The notes: generated from the sequence alone by a model not told the origin. Positions 12,978 through 25,915 are shown, numbered from the stretch's first letter. The stretch is 64,000 nucleotides of DNA from Diphasiastrum complanatum (GCA_029204225.1 CM055112.1:45534632-45598631); one strand, 5' to 3'. Program-made: numbers and translations.

Positions 12978-13014
12978 AAAGTACAATACTCTTTCTCTCT
13001 CTCTCTCTCTCTCT
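12926..13014. repeat. (CA)n and (CT)n microsatellites
   Basis: A (CA)n tract at about 12926-12973 is followed after a short spacer by a (CT)n tract at about 12991-13014. These are short compared with the 3.5-5.1 kb field. Confidence 0.9.
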
Positions 13015-13679
13015 CATCACATGTGAGCATAATATGGCCTCCTAGGAGCGAGTTCACACTACTAGGGCACATTGCTATAACTTTCTACAATATCCAAAAT
13101 GATTTCCTAACATGAAAAGTCCAAGTTTTTTTCCTCTGAAATCCTAGCTAACATAAATCCGCTTTTATGAACATTTTTCCAACTGATTTTGAGATTATTT
13201 TTTTTGTAAATATCAGCTCGTCTGAGATCGCCCTACTACTAGAAGCCTGATGGAATTCACGACATGTCAATTGGTATAATTTTGATTTCAAACAACCCAA
13301 ATTTTTGTGTGGAAACTTTGAAACCCCAAGAACTCATCGAAACTCCGTGTTTGCTCCTCCTTGCACCAAATTAGACCTTGCAGATTTTCATGTTCTCTAC
13401 TCACTACTCTTTATAGCTCTCAACAAATCCTATTATGCCTGAACTGATGTTCTTAACACTAGTTGTTTTTAGCACATTTTTGTGTGCGTACGCACAAAAG
13501 TGCGCATAAAACCCTTGGTCACTTGATGAGACATAGCATGCGTTCAAATGATTGATATTTCAATCTTTAAATTGTATGTGGAACTAGACTTGACTCTTCA
13601 TTGTGTTATTGGAAGACTAACCAGCCCTAGTCTTGTGACTGGACCTGAAACATAGTAGCACAATAATTCTACTTTTATT
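13015..13679. other. AT-rich stretch without a recognised gene
   Basis: Contains a short palindrome TTTTGTGTGCGTACGCACAAAA near 13478-13499. Otherwise no open frame or repeat recognised. Confidence 0.3.
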
Positions 13680-14640
13680 CTAACGGTAACATCACTTTGT
13701 TCCTACTTTATGTTGATGGCATTGTTCTCACAAGAAATAGTGATGTAGAAACTGGTAAGATGCACTTAACTAAGAGTTGAAAAGAATGATCTTGGTTTAT
13801 TTCAATATATATTAGGAATAGAGGTCTATGGGAACCAAAATACAAATTTTATTTGTCAAGAAAAGTATTGTGATTCTATCCTTGAGAAAATATGTATGGT
13901 TGTAAGCCAATTGTAACTCCTTGGAGCCATATTGTAAGCTTGCAATAAGAGATGGTGAAACATCCATTGAGGACACTGCTCTCTACATAAAGCTAATTGG
14001 AATTGTGGTTAACCATTAATAGACCTAATCTACATTTTTGCAATTAGTCAATTCATGCAAAGTCCTATTATAAACCATTGTCTTGAGGTATCTTTCGAGG
14101 ACTAGGAACTTTGATATTCAATATGGTAAGTCTCACTCTCATGATTTGATTGAATTTTCAAATTTTGATTATGCAAGTGATGAGGTGGATAGAAGATCCA
14201 CAAGTGCATATGCCTAGTTTTTGGGAGATGGAGTGGTTTTATGGCTATCCAAGAACCTAGACACAACTTATCTATCTTCTTGTAAGGCCGAGTACTTTCA
14301 TGCAGTTATGGATCAAGAGACTCATTTTTTAGATCGAAATGCATGATCCTAAATCTAATATCATATATGGTGATAATACTTTAGCCCAAGACATAACACA
14401 AAAATCACATTTCTCATGTTAGATCTACGCATATTGAGGTGGCTTATCATTTCATTAGAGAGAAGGTTCTTTCTAAAGAGATAGATCTTTATCATGTACT
14501 TTCATTGGATTGCGGGGTTGGTATTATTAGGTTCTTTTTAAGGAGGTAGATTCTTATCATGTACTTTCATTGAATTGTGCTATTGATATTTTAGAGAGGA
14601 ATTGGGCAAGGACTTGTCTTTGAAGCATAGGTTATCTCAT
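13680..14640 (+). pseudogene. Ancient Ty1/copia remnant (RT end and RNase H)
   Basis: Plus-strand frames spell FLLYVDGIVLT near 13699-13733, a decayed YVDD reverse-transcriptase motif with the second Asp changed to Gly. A primer-strand segment (FICQEKYCDSIL, near 13850) follows. The RNase H part is recognisable as DRRSTSAYA and FLGDGVVLWLSKN near 14190-14255, and a shifted ARSKHIEVAHHF-like stretch near 14420-14455. Many stops and frameshifts are present and no LTR was recognised. It is clearly older than Copia-1 and Copia-2. Confidence 0.7.
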
Positions 14641-14719
14641 TGGCATCAGGGAGAAATCTATCTTGGAAGTTGGCAAGTTGAGTTTGAGGAGAGTGAGAAA
14701 ATGAGCAAATATCAACTTG

Positions 14720-15477
14720 AGACCAACTTAATGCATTTCAAATAGTTTGACCAAAAGTCAAAGTGCAATCTCACACACATGGAAACTGCTTGGAAGGGGA
14801 CCAGTTGGTCCAAATAACATTTTATTGATTTTTTTTCAATTATTATTTATAACTAGTGGATAATTGTCAAGATAGTGAATCTAGACCATTGATATATTGG
14901 ATGGACTATTCTAGAAGCTTCTATTAGTGGCACTGCACTTGTGTATATTGCTTGCATTTATCTTTATACATTGTGTAACACCTTCTATCTCTCTCACTCT
15001 CTTTAGTACATGAACGAAGTTGTTTCCTATTATGGATGTGATTTTTATCATGTGCTAAAGTCCGATTCGCAATCTTATGTGAATCCATTCTAATTTTGAA
15101 AGCTAGATTTTGATGCATTGTAAATTGCTAGAATACTAGTTTTTGCATATTTCAAGTTTCACAGTTAGAGATCTTTGATCTTAAACTTTTTAGGTTTTCC
15201 TTGATGTGGCTAAAAGCATGGTTTGCGGTACAAAAAAAGAACCCATTTTTCATTGTACCTTTTGGTAGTACAAGTCACTTTATGGGGATTTTATTACTCA
15301 TAATTTATTTTGCTAATACAATACTTATGGTAGTACATTTCTCACTTTTTGGAGCCTGATAGATGCTCTACACGAGTTAATGCAATGAAGGCATCCCTAG
15401 TAATGATGGTCCTACTTTATTTAATTTGAACTTGGATAATAAATGCTTTGCCCTCCAAATGATAAGGGGCTGCTATC
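14720..15477. other. No feature recognised
   Basis: AT-rich DNA with no convincing open frame. It may include the decayed 3' end of the copia remnant to its left. Confidence 0.3.
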
Positions 15478-15722
15478 AGCAATATACTGAAAATCAATTT
15501 GACAACAAAGGAGCATAGACATCTTGAAGACATAAAAGAAATGTACCTACTCACATTGTTGAGAAAAAACAAATGTATCACTTTGATCCGTCCAAAGCTT
15601 GGTGGAGTCAATGGCAAAATAACCACTCTCATCTTTTCTGACAGTTGCATTGGGACCATCGCAAATAACTTTGAATCATTTAACATCAAATTCCCCTAAA
15701 TCCAACTTTGAGGATGTCATTG
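15478..15722 (-). pseudogene. Second copy of the minus-strand CACTA fragment
   Basis: Closely matches 5697-5945: both contain AGCATAGACATCTTGAAGAC and AATGGCAAAATAACCACTCT and both end at GATGTCATTGATT. It encodes, on the minus strand, part of the DUF4216 region (FAIDSTKL-like), with a broken frame. Flanking sequence on both sides differs from the first copy, so only this piece was duplicated or retained. Confidence 0.7.
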
Positions 15723-16320
15723 ATTGTACTCCCACAATAATCACAATAACATATCGCGCAGATTCCGACGTGGGCGTCCGACACGTATATTCAAATTTTT
15801 TATAATTCGTCGCCATCCGACACGTCGGAATCGACATTCAAGCAAAGAATCCCAAAATGGGAGTCCGGTGATCGGGAAATTGTGGCGGCAACCAAATTCT
15901 AAAGTCGACGTCAGAATCCGACATGTCGAAATCCGACATTCCGAAGTGGATATTGCATGGCATATCTTTTTTTTTTTAAATACGTGTTATCGAATGTGGA
16001 CGTTGGAACGCAACGGACTTCACCGACATCCACGCCAGCAATCCAAAAAGCTGTCCACGGCATCTGGCACCTGTCGTCCGGGCCTGAATGGACACGGATG
16101 TCGGAATCCAACGTGTGTGGACGACGTCGGATTCAATTCTCGAATTTGCACGATCCAACGCCTTCTCTCTCACTATGTTTTCTGCAGATTGGAGTGTCTT
16201 GAGGACGATTGAAGATGATCAATGCTTGAGCTTTAGTACTTGAGGTTCAATGCTTGAAGATAAGTGCTTGAGGTTGGTGCTTCATTTTTTTTTGTTTTAC
16301 TTATTGTTTTGTTTGTTTGT
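15723..16320. repeat. GC-rich block with TCCGACA(C/T)GTC palindromes
   Basis: Several related words occur within 400 bp: CGTCCGACACGT (near 15775), CATCCGACACGTCGGAATCGA (near 15815, palindromic) and AATCCGACATGTCGAAATCC (near 15914). The G+C is much higher than in neighbouring DNA. Dispersed repeats of this style occur in plant genomes. No protein recognised despite an open frame of 162 codons, which I judge a by-product of base composition. Confidence 0.45.
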
Positions 16321-16323
16321 TTG

Positions 16324-17359
<1,036 letters not shown>

Positions 17360-17361
<2 letters not shown>

Positions 17362-18041
17362 TTAAAAATTCACAATTCTAGCTTGACTAGTTTTGGTCAT
17401 ATGACTTGTAAATAGTTAGATGGTCATGATGTGGCTTGTCACACGTGCCAAATAGCATAGGATTCCATTCATAAGGATGTTCTCAAGTAGACCTAAGTGT
17501 TAGAACCTTTGGAATGAGTCCAAATTATGCTTAGATACGAGGGAGAAAAAATAGGAGATTTTTTTGGTAATTTTTGCATTGTTGAGGGATCTCCAAAATT
17601 CCAACCCTAACTTGGTAGGGATGAAAGATCCACCAAAATTAGCATTAGGGATAGGTTTAGGGCTACTCATACCTGCCCAAAACCGTGATGGATCATGTAT
17701 ATATAGGTGATGATATCTCACCAAAATCAATCAAGCAATTTCATGATTTTTCTCTCATAATGGTGCAATTGCTCTCTATGTTCATAATTGTTTGAGTACT
17801 TGTGATTACTAATGATTATAGGATTGAATGTAGGTCTGGTGTACAGTACTCAGACTGTGGGAGGCCGTACTTTCACACGTGTGAAGCCTTCTTCAAGGAT
17901 TTGGGCCATTTAGTGAGGTTCAAGCATAGATTTTTGATGGATTTTGATGGTTCAACTTGTGCTAATCTTATGAGATCATAATCTATTGTTTACCTCATCA
18001 TTTCAAGTGTTTTAGGGTCCTTATTTGCTGTAATTTTTACA
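17360..18041 (+). repeat. Copia-1 5' LTR
   Basis: Begins TGTTAAAAATTCACAAT and ends GCTGTAATTTTTACA, so it has TG...CA ends. A TATA box TATATATA lies at 17698-17705, about two thirds along the U3-R region. The palindrome CACACGTGTG is at 17874-17883, about 176 bp downstream of the TATA box and therefore probably inside the transcript. Confidence 0.95.
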
Positions 18042-18054
18042 TGGTATCAGAGCC
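18042..18054 (+). promoter_or_regulatory. Copia-1 primer-binding site
   Basis: TGGTATCAGAGCC directly follows the LTR. This is the standard copia PBS complementary to the 3' end of initiator methionine tRNA. The 787-base leader to the ATG at 18841 has no long open frame. Confidence 0.9.
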
Positions 18055-18840
18055 TAAAGGCTGAAATGATCTAAATCCTTGGTTTTCATTCAATTTGATC
18101 ACAATTTTTGATCTAAATCTTGTGTAGATTGGATCTTAGCATCTAGTATTGATTCTAGAACTCAAAGTGAGTCAAATACATTGGAGATTGGTGTTGTGTG
18201 ACTTCATTTTCAGGTGTTTAGGTGTATAAAACCAGAGGCAAAGTTGAATTCAATTCACATTACCAAGATAGCAAGTTTTGCTTGCTCCAAGCATTGATTT
18301 CTAAGCGAGTTTTGGAGGTGATTTCATAGAGGAGGCTTTCTAGCATTCAAGGAGAGGGAAGATCAGAGTTTTGGGGACTCTTCAAGGCTGTTCTAAGGTG
18401 TAGTAGGCACCTCCTAAAGTGATTTAGGTTCAGTCCAACCATTGCTTGACTTATGCACCAAATTAGATCAATTTTTCATCAATTTTGATCATTTTTTGCT
18501 TGTGATTGGATAGTAGATTGTGTTGCATCCTCATTAAGTTCCATTTAGATCTTTTACAAGTGATTTTGGAAGTATATTAGGTTGCTTGATCAGATCATTT
18601 GGAAGCTTTAATGTTCTTTATAGAAAGAGAGGCAATTCTACTAGTATTGTCTACTTCAATCAAGCAAGTGCATTGTTTCTAGTATTCTATGATTTGATTT
18701 TGTTAGAGATCATTCTTAGATCTTTATAGGAAGTCTATTACTGATATTTTCAGGTCCCTAAGAAGTGGGATAAGGTAGACCTTCAATCAAATCAATAGAA
18801 GTAACCTTCATTTGTGTCAAGTCCTTGATTAGGAGACTAG

Positions 18841-21800
18841 ATGGCATCTATAAATGCATATCTTTTGGATACTAATGAAAGGCTCAACAAAACTAACTAT
18901 TCCATATGGAAAGTTAGAATGGAATCTATCATGATCATGCAAGATCTGATGGAAATTGTAAATGGTAAGGAGGGTGAACCTATTCATCCTCAAGAAAAAG
19001 CCAAATACATCAAGAGGTGCAATGTTGCACTACATTGCATAAAAATGAATGTTGCAAATGAACTCTTAAGAGAGGTAGGAGATTTCACTTCGGCTCAAGA
19101 TGCTTGGGAGACTTTGCAAAAGGTCTATGAATCCAAGAACCAAACTAGAATGTTAGCTTTGAAGAATAAAATCTATAGAAGCTATCAAAAGAAAGGAGAG
19201 AGTGCACATACTTTTGTCCTAAGAGTAAAGGAATTGAACAAAGAGCTAGCCTTTATAGGTGACCCTATCAAGGATGAAGAGCTTGTTCAAATCATATTGA
19301 ATGGACTAAGCTTTGAATTTGACAATTTGGTTCAGGGATATGCAATTATGGGTAAGCTACCCATACTTGAAGAACTCCAAGGCACACTCATGGCCGAGGA
19401 ATCAAGAAGGAGCCAAATGCAAGAGAGGATGGATAGGCTTTCCATCCAAGGTGGAGATGACCAAGCTCTCTTCACCAAAGGCAAAGGCAAGTCCAAAGGC
19501 AAAGGATCAACATTCAAGAAGTCTACAAAGCTTGAGGATCAAGAAGGACCCTCAAAGGCATCTCCATCAACCACCAAAGTCAAGAAAGACAAATCAAAGG
19601 TGAAGTGCTACTATTGTAGCAAGATGGGGCATTATGCCTCGGAATTCTTTAAGAGGAAGCAAGATCAAAGCCAAGCCAACATGAGCAAAGAGGAGGAGGA
19701 GGAGAGTTCACATGAGGACTCTCTCATGATGTCCATATTTTCTTCAACAAGCTTCAAAGGAGAAGATCCTTGGTGGATTGACTCGGGTGCTAGTTCACAC
19801 ATGACTAGTAAAAGGGAGTTTTTCTCTTCTCTCTTATCTTATGATGGACCTATAAAATCTATCTATACAGCAAATGATGAAGCTTGTAAGATTGAAGGAG
19901 TTGGTAGCATTCCCCTTTGCTTAGGATCTTCCAAAAAGATCAACATAGAAGGTGTTTTGTACATTCCTACAATAACAAAGAATCTACTAAGTGTTGGCCA
20001 AATGGTAGACAATGGTTTCAATGTTGACTTTGCTTCAAATGAATGTTTCATCAAGAAGAAGGGTAAGATAGTGGCTAAGGGCACTAGACTTGGCAAACTT
20101 TATAAGCTGGATGCATTTGTGGATACTAATGTTGTCATGTTGGCCGAGAAGAGCAAAATATCTACCTTTACTTTATGGCACAAAAGACTTGGACATGTCA
20201 ACTCGGGTTCCATGGAGGCTATGATCAAGGAGGAGTATGCTTTAGGCCTACCAAGGTCTATTGGGAAGGAAGACAAGGTTTGTGAAGCTTGTGCCTTATC
20301 CAAGGCACATAAGAAGGTGTTTCCTAACTCCATCACAAAGTCATCTCATTCTCTTGAACTCATACACTCAGATGTGCACATTGCTAGCACCAAATCTAAT
20401 GGAGGTTCATCCATGTTTTTAACCTTCATTGATGACTACTCAAGATATTGTTGGGTGTTCTTACTTTCCTTCAAGTCTCAAGTATTTGATACTTTTGTAA
20501 AGTTCAAGTTGTTTGTGGAAAAGCATCATAATCATAGCATCAAGATTCTTAGAAGTGACAATGGTGGAGAATTCATCTCCAATGAGTTCAAGGCCTTTTG
20601 TGAGGAGGAAGGGATCAAGAAAGAGACTTCTTGTCCTTACACTCCTCAACAAAATGGAGTTTCTGAAAGAAGGAATAGAACATTATGTGAATGTTCTAAG
20701 GCTTTAAGATTAGATGCTTGTTTGCCCAAATCCTTTTGGGGTGAGTCTCTTGTATGTGCAAACTACTTGATGAATAGGGTGTCTTGCAAAGCAATTGAAG
20801 GCAAAACTCCTTATGAGATGTTGTATGGAAAGAAACCCAATCTTAATCACTTGAAAGTTTTTGGGTGTATATGTTATGTGCATGTGCCATTGGAAACAAG
20901 AACCAAGGAGGATCCATCTTCCACAAGAGGGATCATGCTTGGATATGCAAGCTCAAGCAAGGGCTACAAAGTCTATCTCCCATCCTTGAACAAATTTGTT
21001 GTTTCAAGGGATGTCATCTTAGATGAACATCATATGCATATGCTTGAAGAAGGCTCAAGTGCTCCAACAATCAAGAAGAAGATGGCCGAGGAGCAAGATC
21101 TTGGTTTTGAGGAGGAGCTCATGGAGGAGCAAGCACCAAATCCACCTATCACACCAAGGAGATCTTCAAGGGCAAAAGTGGAGCCATCAAGGCTCACATA
21201 TCAAGGCAAAGGACAGAAAGTTGAGGGTATCTCATCCACTTCTTATGCTTTATCTAGTTTTGAAGAACCGTCTAATGTTGAAGATGCATTGAACTCCAAA
21301 GAATGGTATAAAGCTATGTTGGATGAGTATGATGCCTTGATTGAGAATGAAACTTGGTTGCTTGTTGAGAGACCTCAAAGGAATGTAATAGGATGCAAGT
21401 GGGTCTTCAAGCTTAAGTTGAATGCAAATGGGAGTGTTAACAAACATAAAGCAAGATTAGTTGCAAAAGGTTATGCTCAAGAGAGAGGGATAGACTATGA
21501 GGAAACTTTTGCACCTGTGGCCAAGATGGTCACAATAAGACTAATCATTGCACTTGCATCACATTTTGGATGGATTATATGTCAAATGGATGTCTCTAAT
21601 GCTTTCTTGAATGGTTTTTTGGAAGAGGATATCTATATGGAGCAGCCACAAGGGTTCATCAAGCATGGAATGGAGAACAAAGTATGCCATCTCCAAAGAA
21701 GCATCTATGGCTTGAAGCAAGCCTCGAGATCTTGGAACTCAAGACTACATTGCTATCTTATTTCACTTTCTTTTGTTCAAAGTGAATATGATCCTACTCT

Positions 21801-22809
21801 TTACATTAAGTTTGATGATGTTGGTATTGTACTTTTACTCATTTATGTAGATGACATCATCATTAGTGGAAATAGTGTTGATGGTATTGAAAAAATCAAG
21901 ATAGATCTATCCTTAGAGTTCAAGATGGTAGATCTAGGGTGTCTTCACTTCATCTTAGGCATAGAAGTACTTAGAGGGTCTGATTTTATCTTTATAAGTC
22001 AAGTAAACTATGCTCAAAGTCTTTTGAAGAAGTTTAAGATGGAAGTATGCAAAAGTGTTGACACACCAATGGAGCAAGATGTAAAAGTGCCAAATGAAGA
22101 TGATGAAAGATCCTTCATGGACATCACTTTGTTTAGGCAACTTATAGGTTCCTTAATGTGGATCACTATAACTAGACCAGATCTTAGCTTTAGTGTATGT
22201 AGGTTGAGCCAATCCATGCAAAAGCCATTGAATATCCATTGGAAAAAGGCTAAGAGGATTCTAAGATACATCTCGGGTACATTGGATTTTGGGATTCTAT
22301 ATAGAGGAGATGTGATTAACCTTCATGCATTTAGTGATTCAGATTTTGCAGGGGACAAGAGGGATAGGAAATCAACAAGTGCCTATTCAATTTTCATAGG
22401 AGAAGGTGTGGTTTCATGGCTTTCAAAAAAGCAAGAAACTATATCTCTATCTTCAACCGAGGCCGAGTACAAAGCTTTGACAACCACTACAAAGGAGGTA
22501 CTTTGGATCAAGAGATTATTGGTGGAACTAAAGATCATGGATTCAGAGGAGGCACCAATCATCTACAATGACAATATATCAGCCCAACACCTTGCATCTA
22601 ACCCAATCTTCCATGCAAGATCTAAGCACATTGAGATATGCCATCACTTTGTGAGAGAAATGGTGCAAGCCAAGGAGATTGCTTTGGAGCATGTTCCAAG
22701 CAATGAATGTGTAGCTGATCTACTTACTAAACCACTTCAAAAGACACCTTTTATGAAGTTCAGATCATCACTTGGAGTGATTAGTAAAGCAATGATTGAA
22801 CCAAGCTAG
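18841..22809 (+). CDS. Copia-1 Gag-Pol polyprotein, 1322 aa
   Basis: Single open frame with all copia domains. Gag (UBN2-like) covers about 1-230. The zinc knuckle starts C256-X2-C259-X4-H264, but residue 269, normally the last Cys, is Phe. Protease active site DSGA is at D314. Integrase has H447 in the HHCC region and D511, D573 and E609 as DDE, with spacings of 61 and 35. Reverse transcriptase YVDD is at D1004/D1005. RNase H has D1166 (SDSDFAGD) and EAEYKAL. The ATG at 18841 is the first in frame after the leader. The domain order protease-integrase-RT-RNase H defines Ty1/copia, and the style resembles Tnt1-like polyproteins. Apart from the zinc-knuckle change it looks functional. Confidence 0.95.
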   Translation: MASINAYLLDTNERLNKTNYSIWKVRMESIMIMQDLMEIVNGKEGEPIHPQEKAKYIKRCNVALHCIKMNVANELLREVGDFTSAQDAWETLQKVYESKNQTRMLALKNKIYRSYQKKGESAHTFVLRVKELNKELAFIGDPIKDEELVQIILNGLSFEFDNLVQGYAIMGKLPILEELQGTLMAEESRRSQMQERMDRLSIQGGDDQALFTKGKGKSKGKGSTFKKSTKLEDQEGPSKASPSTTKVKKDKSKVKCYYCSKMGHYASEFFKRKQDQSQANMSKEEEEESSHEDSLMMSIFSSTSFKGEDPWWIDSGASSHMTSKREFFSSLLSYDGPIKSIYTANDEACKIEGVGSIPLCLGSSKKINIEGVLYIPTITKNLLSVGQMVDNGFNVDFASNECFIKKKGKIVAKGTRLGKLYKLDAFVDTNVVMLAEKSKISTFTLWHKRLGHVNSGSMEAMIKEEYALGLPRSIGKEDKVCEACALSKAHKKVFPNSITKSSHSLELIHSDVHIASTKSNGGSSMFLTFIDDYSRYCWVFLLSFKSQVFDTFVKFKLFVEKHHNHSIKILRSDNGGEFISNEFKAFCEEEGIKKETSCPYTPQQNGVSERRNRTLCECSKALRLDACLPKSFWGESLVCANYLMNRVSCKAIEGKTPYEMLYGKKPNLNHLKVFGCICYVHVPLETRTKEDPSSTRGIMLGYASSSKGYKVYLPSLNKFVVSRDVILDEHHMHMLEEGSSAPTIKKKMAEEQDLGFEEELMEEQAPNPPITPRRSSRAKVEPSRLTYQGKGQKVEGISSTSYALSSFEEPSNVEDALNSKEWYKAMLDEYDALIENETWLLVERPQRNVIGCKWVFKLKLNANGSVNKHKARLVAKGYAQERGIDYEETFAPVAKMVTIRLIIALASHFGWIICQMDVSNAFLNGFLEEDIYMEQPQGFIKHGMENKVCHLQRSIYGLKQASRSWNSRLHCYLISLSFVQSEYDPTLYIKFDDVGIVLLLIYVDDIIISGNSVDGIEKIKIDLSLEFKMVDLGCLHFILGIEVLRGSDFIFISQVNYAQSLLKKFKMEVCKSVDTPMEQDVKVPNEDDERSFMDITLFRQLIGSLMWITITRPDLSFSVCRLSQSMQKPLNIHWKKAKRILRYISGTLDFGILYRGDVINLHAFSDSDFAGDKRDRKSTSAYSIFIGEGVVSWLSKKQETISLSSTEAEYKALTTTTKEVLWIKRLLVELKIMDSEEAPIIYNDNISAQHLASNPIFHARSKHIEICHHFVREMVQAKEIALEHVPSNECVADLLTKPLQKTPFMKFRSSLGVISKAMIEPS

Positions 22810-22810
22810 A

Positions 22811-22823
22811 TAGTGAGGAGGAG
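22811..22823 (+). promoter_or_regulatory. Copia-1 polypurine tract
   Basis: Purine-rich TAGTGAGGAGGAG lies directly before the 3' LTR and a few bases after the gag-pol stop, the expected plus-strand priming site. Confidence 0.8.
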
Positions 22824-23502
22824 TGTTAAAAATTCACAATTCTAGCTTGACTAGTTTTGGTCATATGACTTGTAAATAGTTAGATGGTCATGATGTGGCT
22901 TGTCACACGTGCCAAATAGCATAGGATTCCATTCATAAGGATTTTCTCAAGTAGACCTAAGTGTTAGAACCTTTGGAATGAGTCCAAATTATGCTTAGAT
23001 ACGAGGGAGAAAAAATAGGAGCTATTTTTGGTAATTTTTGCATTGTTGAGGGATCTCCAAAATTCCAACCCTAACTTGGTAGGGATGAAAGATCCACCAA
23101 AATTAGCATTAGGGATAGGTTTAGGGCTACTCATACCTGCCCAAAACCGTGATGGATCATGTATATATAGGTGATGATATCTCACCAAAATCAATCAAGC
23201 AATTTCATGATTTTTCTCTCATAATGGTGCAATTGCTCTCTATGTTCATAATTGTTTGAGTACTTGTGATTACTAATGATTATAGGATTGAATTTAGGTC
23301 TGGTGTACAGTACTCAGACTGTGGGAGGCCGTACTTTCACACGTGTGAAGCCTTCTTCAAGGATTTGGGCCATTTAGTGAGGTTCAAGCATAGATTTTTG
23401 ATGGATTTTGATGGTTCAACTTGTGCTAATCTTATGAGATCATAATCTATTGTTTCCCTCATCATTTCAAGTGTTTTAGGGTCCTTATTTGCTGTAATTT
23501 TT

Positions 23503-23505
<3 letters not shown>
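22824..23505 (+). repeat. Copia-1 3' LTR
   Basis: Same length and ends as the 5' LTR, with about five substitutions. The CACACGTGTG palindrome is preserved at 23338-23347. GA repeats resume immediately after the final CA. Confidence 0.95.
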
Positions 23506-24409
<904 letters not shown>

Positions 24410-25184
24410 GACATGAAACAATTCCATACGTGACGTGTATAGATTGACGAAGATTGTAATAAAAAACAATCATATAAAGTTAACAAACGTCAACGTCTTC
24501 CAAATTCGATGGTTGGCCTTCTTCTTTTCGTCCAAACTTCCACAAATGATTTTCAACAATGCGTCTTTCACGCATCATTTGCCCATCACACTTGACGCAT
24601 GTGCATCATTTTTTATTTTGAAAATAATTTTTCTACGAGAAACAAAAATCAAGTACATGTCACTTAGCACAATAGCTTAACTTATAATAACAAAGTCTTT
24701 ATGGACAGGAAAACGTGCATGTTTATTACTTAACGTGTTAACTTGAGTAGTATCTTCATCGCTAGACTGATCTGAATGTAATTCATCTCGTTGTGATAAA
24801 TTGCATATATGCACAAGTACAAAACCTAGATAACATAAAATTAATTAATTTTTCAAAAACAAAACGTTGGTTCTTATCTTTCAATATTTAGATAACATGA
24901 TTCTTATCTTCCGATATTTAGATAGCATGGTTTTTATCTTTCGATTATTGTATGATTCTAATGTTCTAATTTTTAGATAGTACTATTCTTATACGTTGTC
25001 GCTTATATGATTCTTTTGCATCTTGGTGCAGGCTCTAAACGCATATCTATTTCTTCTTTTGTTATCATAGGTATAAAAGTCCCACTCCAACATGCATCAA
25101 AGTTTTGTAGTCGATTTTCTTTTCTACTTCATTTCAATATATTAGGGTTTAGTGTAATGTATTGTATGTTTATGAATGTAGTAA
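24410..25184. other. No feature recognised
   Basis: AT-rich sequence with short partial repeats of TTCTTATCTT(T/C)C(A/G)AT(A/T)TTTAGATA near 24870-24980. No gene or element end identified. Confidence 0.3.
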
Positions 25185-25915
25185 TCATGTTGAGGTTAGG
25201 TAGTGGTGAAAGCTCGCTAATGTAAGCTTACAAGGAAAACATATTTTGCTATCTTTCAAGGCATCACACTCAACTAGTATTGCCTGAATCCACCTTTGAG
25301 ATACAAAAATCTCTTCAAAGCAAAATGGTTTTTCATAAGTTGACATGAGAGCATAAATGAAACTATTTTCATTTTGTGATTGCTCCTTATTCTTGATTGA
25401 TTTCTCTTGGATAATAACAATAAGTTTGAACTTGTCCAAAGTTACAAGAAAAATACTCTCCAAGGACATAAAATAAATCCAAGTTACTTTCATGAAAGTG
25501 ACATCTATCTTTGCATCTTGAACCAAACAATTCACTTCCAAATGAAAAATCTCAAAAGATTTGACATGTGTTGTGATGGACTCTTGAAGACAAATCTTGC
25601 AAGTCCTTGTGAGACTCCAAGCCTGATTCACCTTCCACAAAGGAAACACCTTCCCTTGGACTTGTCCTTCTTGTATTTGCTTGAAGCTCCATCCTTCACC
25701 TCGGCCCCCTTGCTTTGGTTCTCCTTGGATGGATTGGTCTTCTTTTTGTAGCATCTTGAGAAAATATATCTTCCCTTGCCACAAAGGTTGCACTTAGGAT
25801 GCTTTCCTTCCTTCAATAGGATGCCACCTATTGATGCCATGTGAATAAAAACCTGTGATATGATTCTACAAATGTAATTTGTGACTTTCAAGAGACTAGA
25901 TTTGAACATCTTCAA
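25185..25915 (-). pseudogene. Deleted copia polyprotein remnant: Gag zinc knuckle joined to RT start
   Basis: On the minus strand, CNLCGKGRYIFSRCYKKK near 25801-25749 resembles a Gag zinc knuckle with the His changed to Tyr, followed by a Lys-rich tail and CFLCGR. Further on, FIYALMSTYEKPFCFEEIFVSQRWIQAIL (about 25360-25270) resembles the segment just upstream of copia RT. Protease and integrase are missing between them, so a large internal deletion is inferred. Frameshifts are also present. The PBS and LTR at 26280 onwards probably belong to it. Confidence 0.6.

Larger units (their letters stand above)
17360..23505 (+). mobile_element. Copia-1: intact Ty1/copia LTR retrotransposon
   Basis: Complete element of 6146 bp: two 682-bp LTRs, PBS, one uninterrupted gag-pol frame and a polypurine tract, in canonical copia order. 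By eye about five base differences separate the LTRs (for example GGATGTTCTC versus GGATTTTCTC), so the insertion is recent. It lies inside a (GA)n tract. Flanks are GAGAG on the left and AGAGA on the right, so a five-base target duplication is not exact. Identical flanks of four or six bases (AGAG, AGAGAG) are present but uninformative in a dinucleotide repeat. Confidence 0.95.

Noticed and set aside
15724-16212. 162-codon plus-strand frame
   Set aside because: Lies in a palindromic GC-rich repeat, with open frames on both strands and no recognisable family.
18042-18054. TGGTATCAGAGC and its complements as tRNA gene fragments
   Set aside because: They sit exactly at LTR junctions and are retrotransposon primer-binding sites. 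No cloverleaf-forming sequence is attached.
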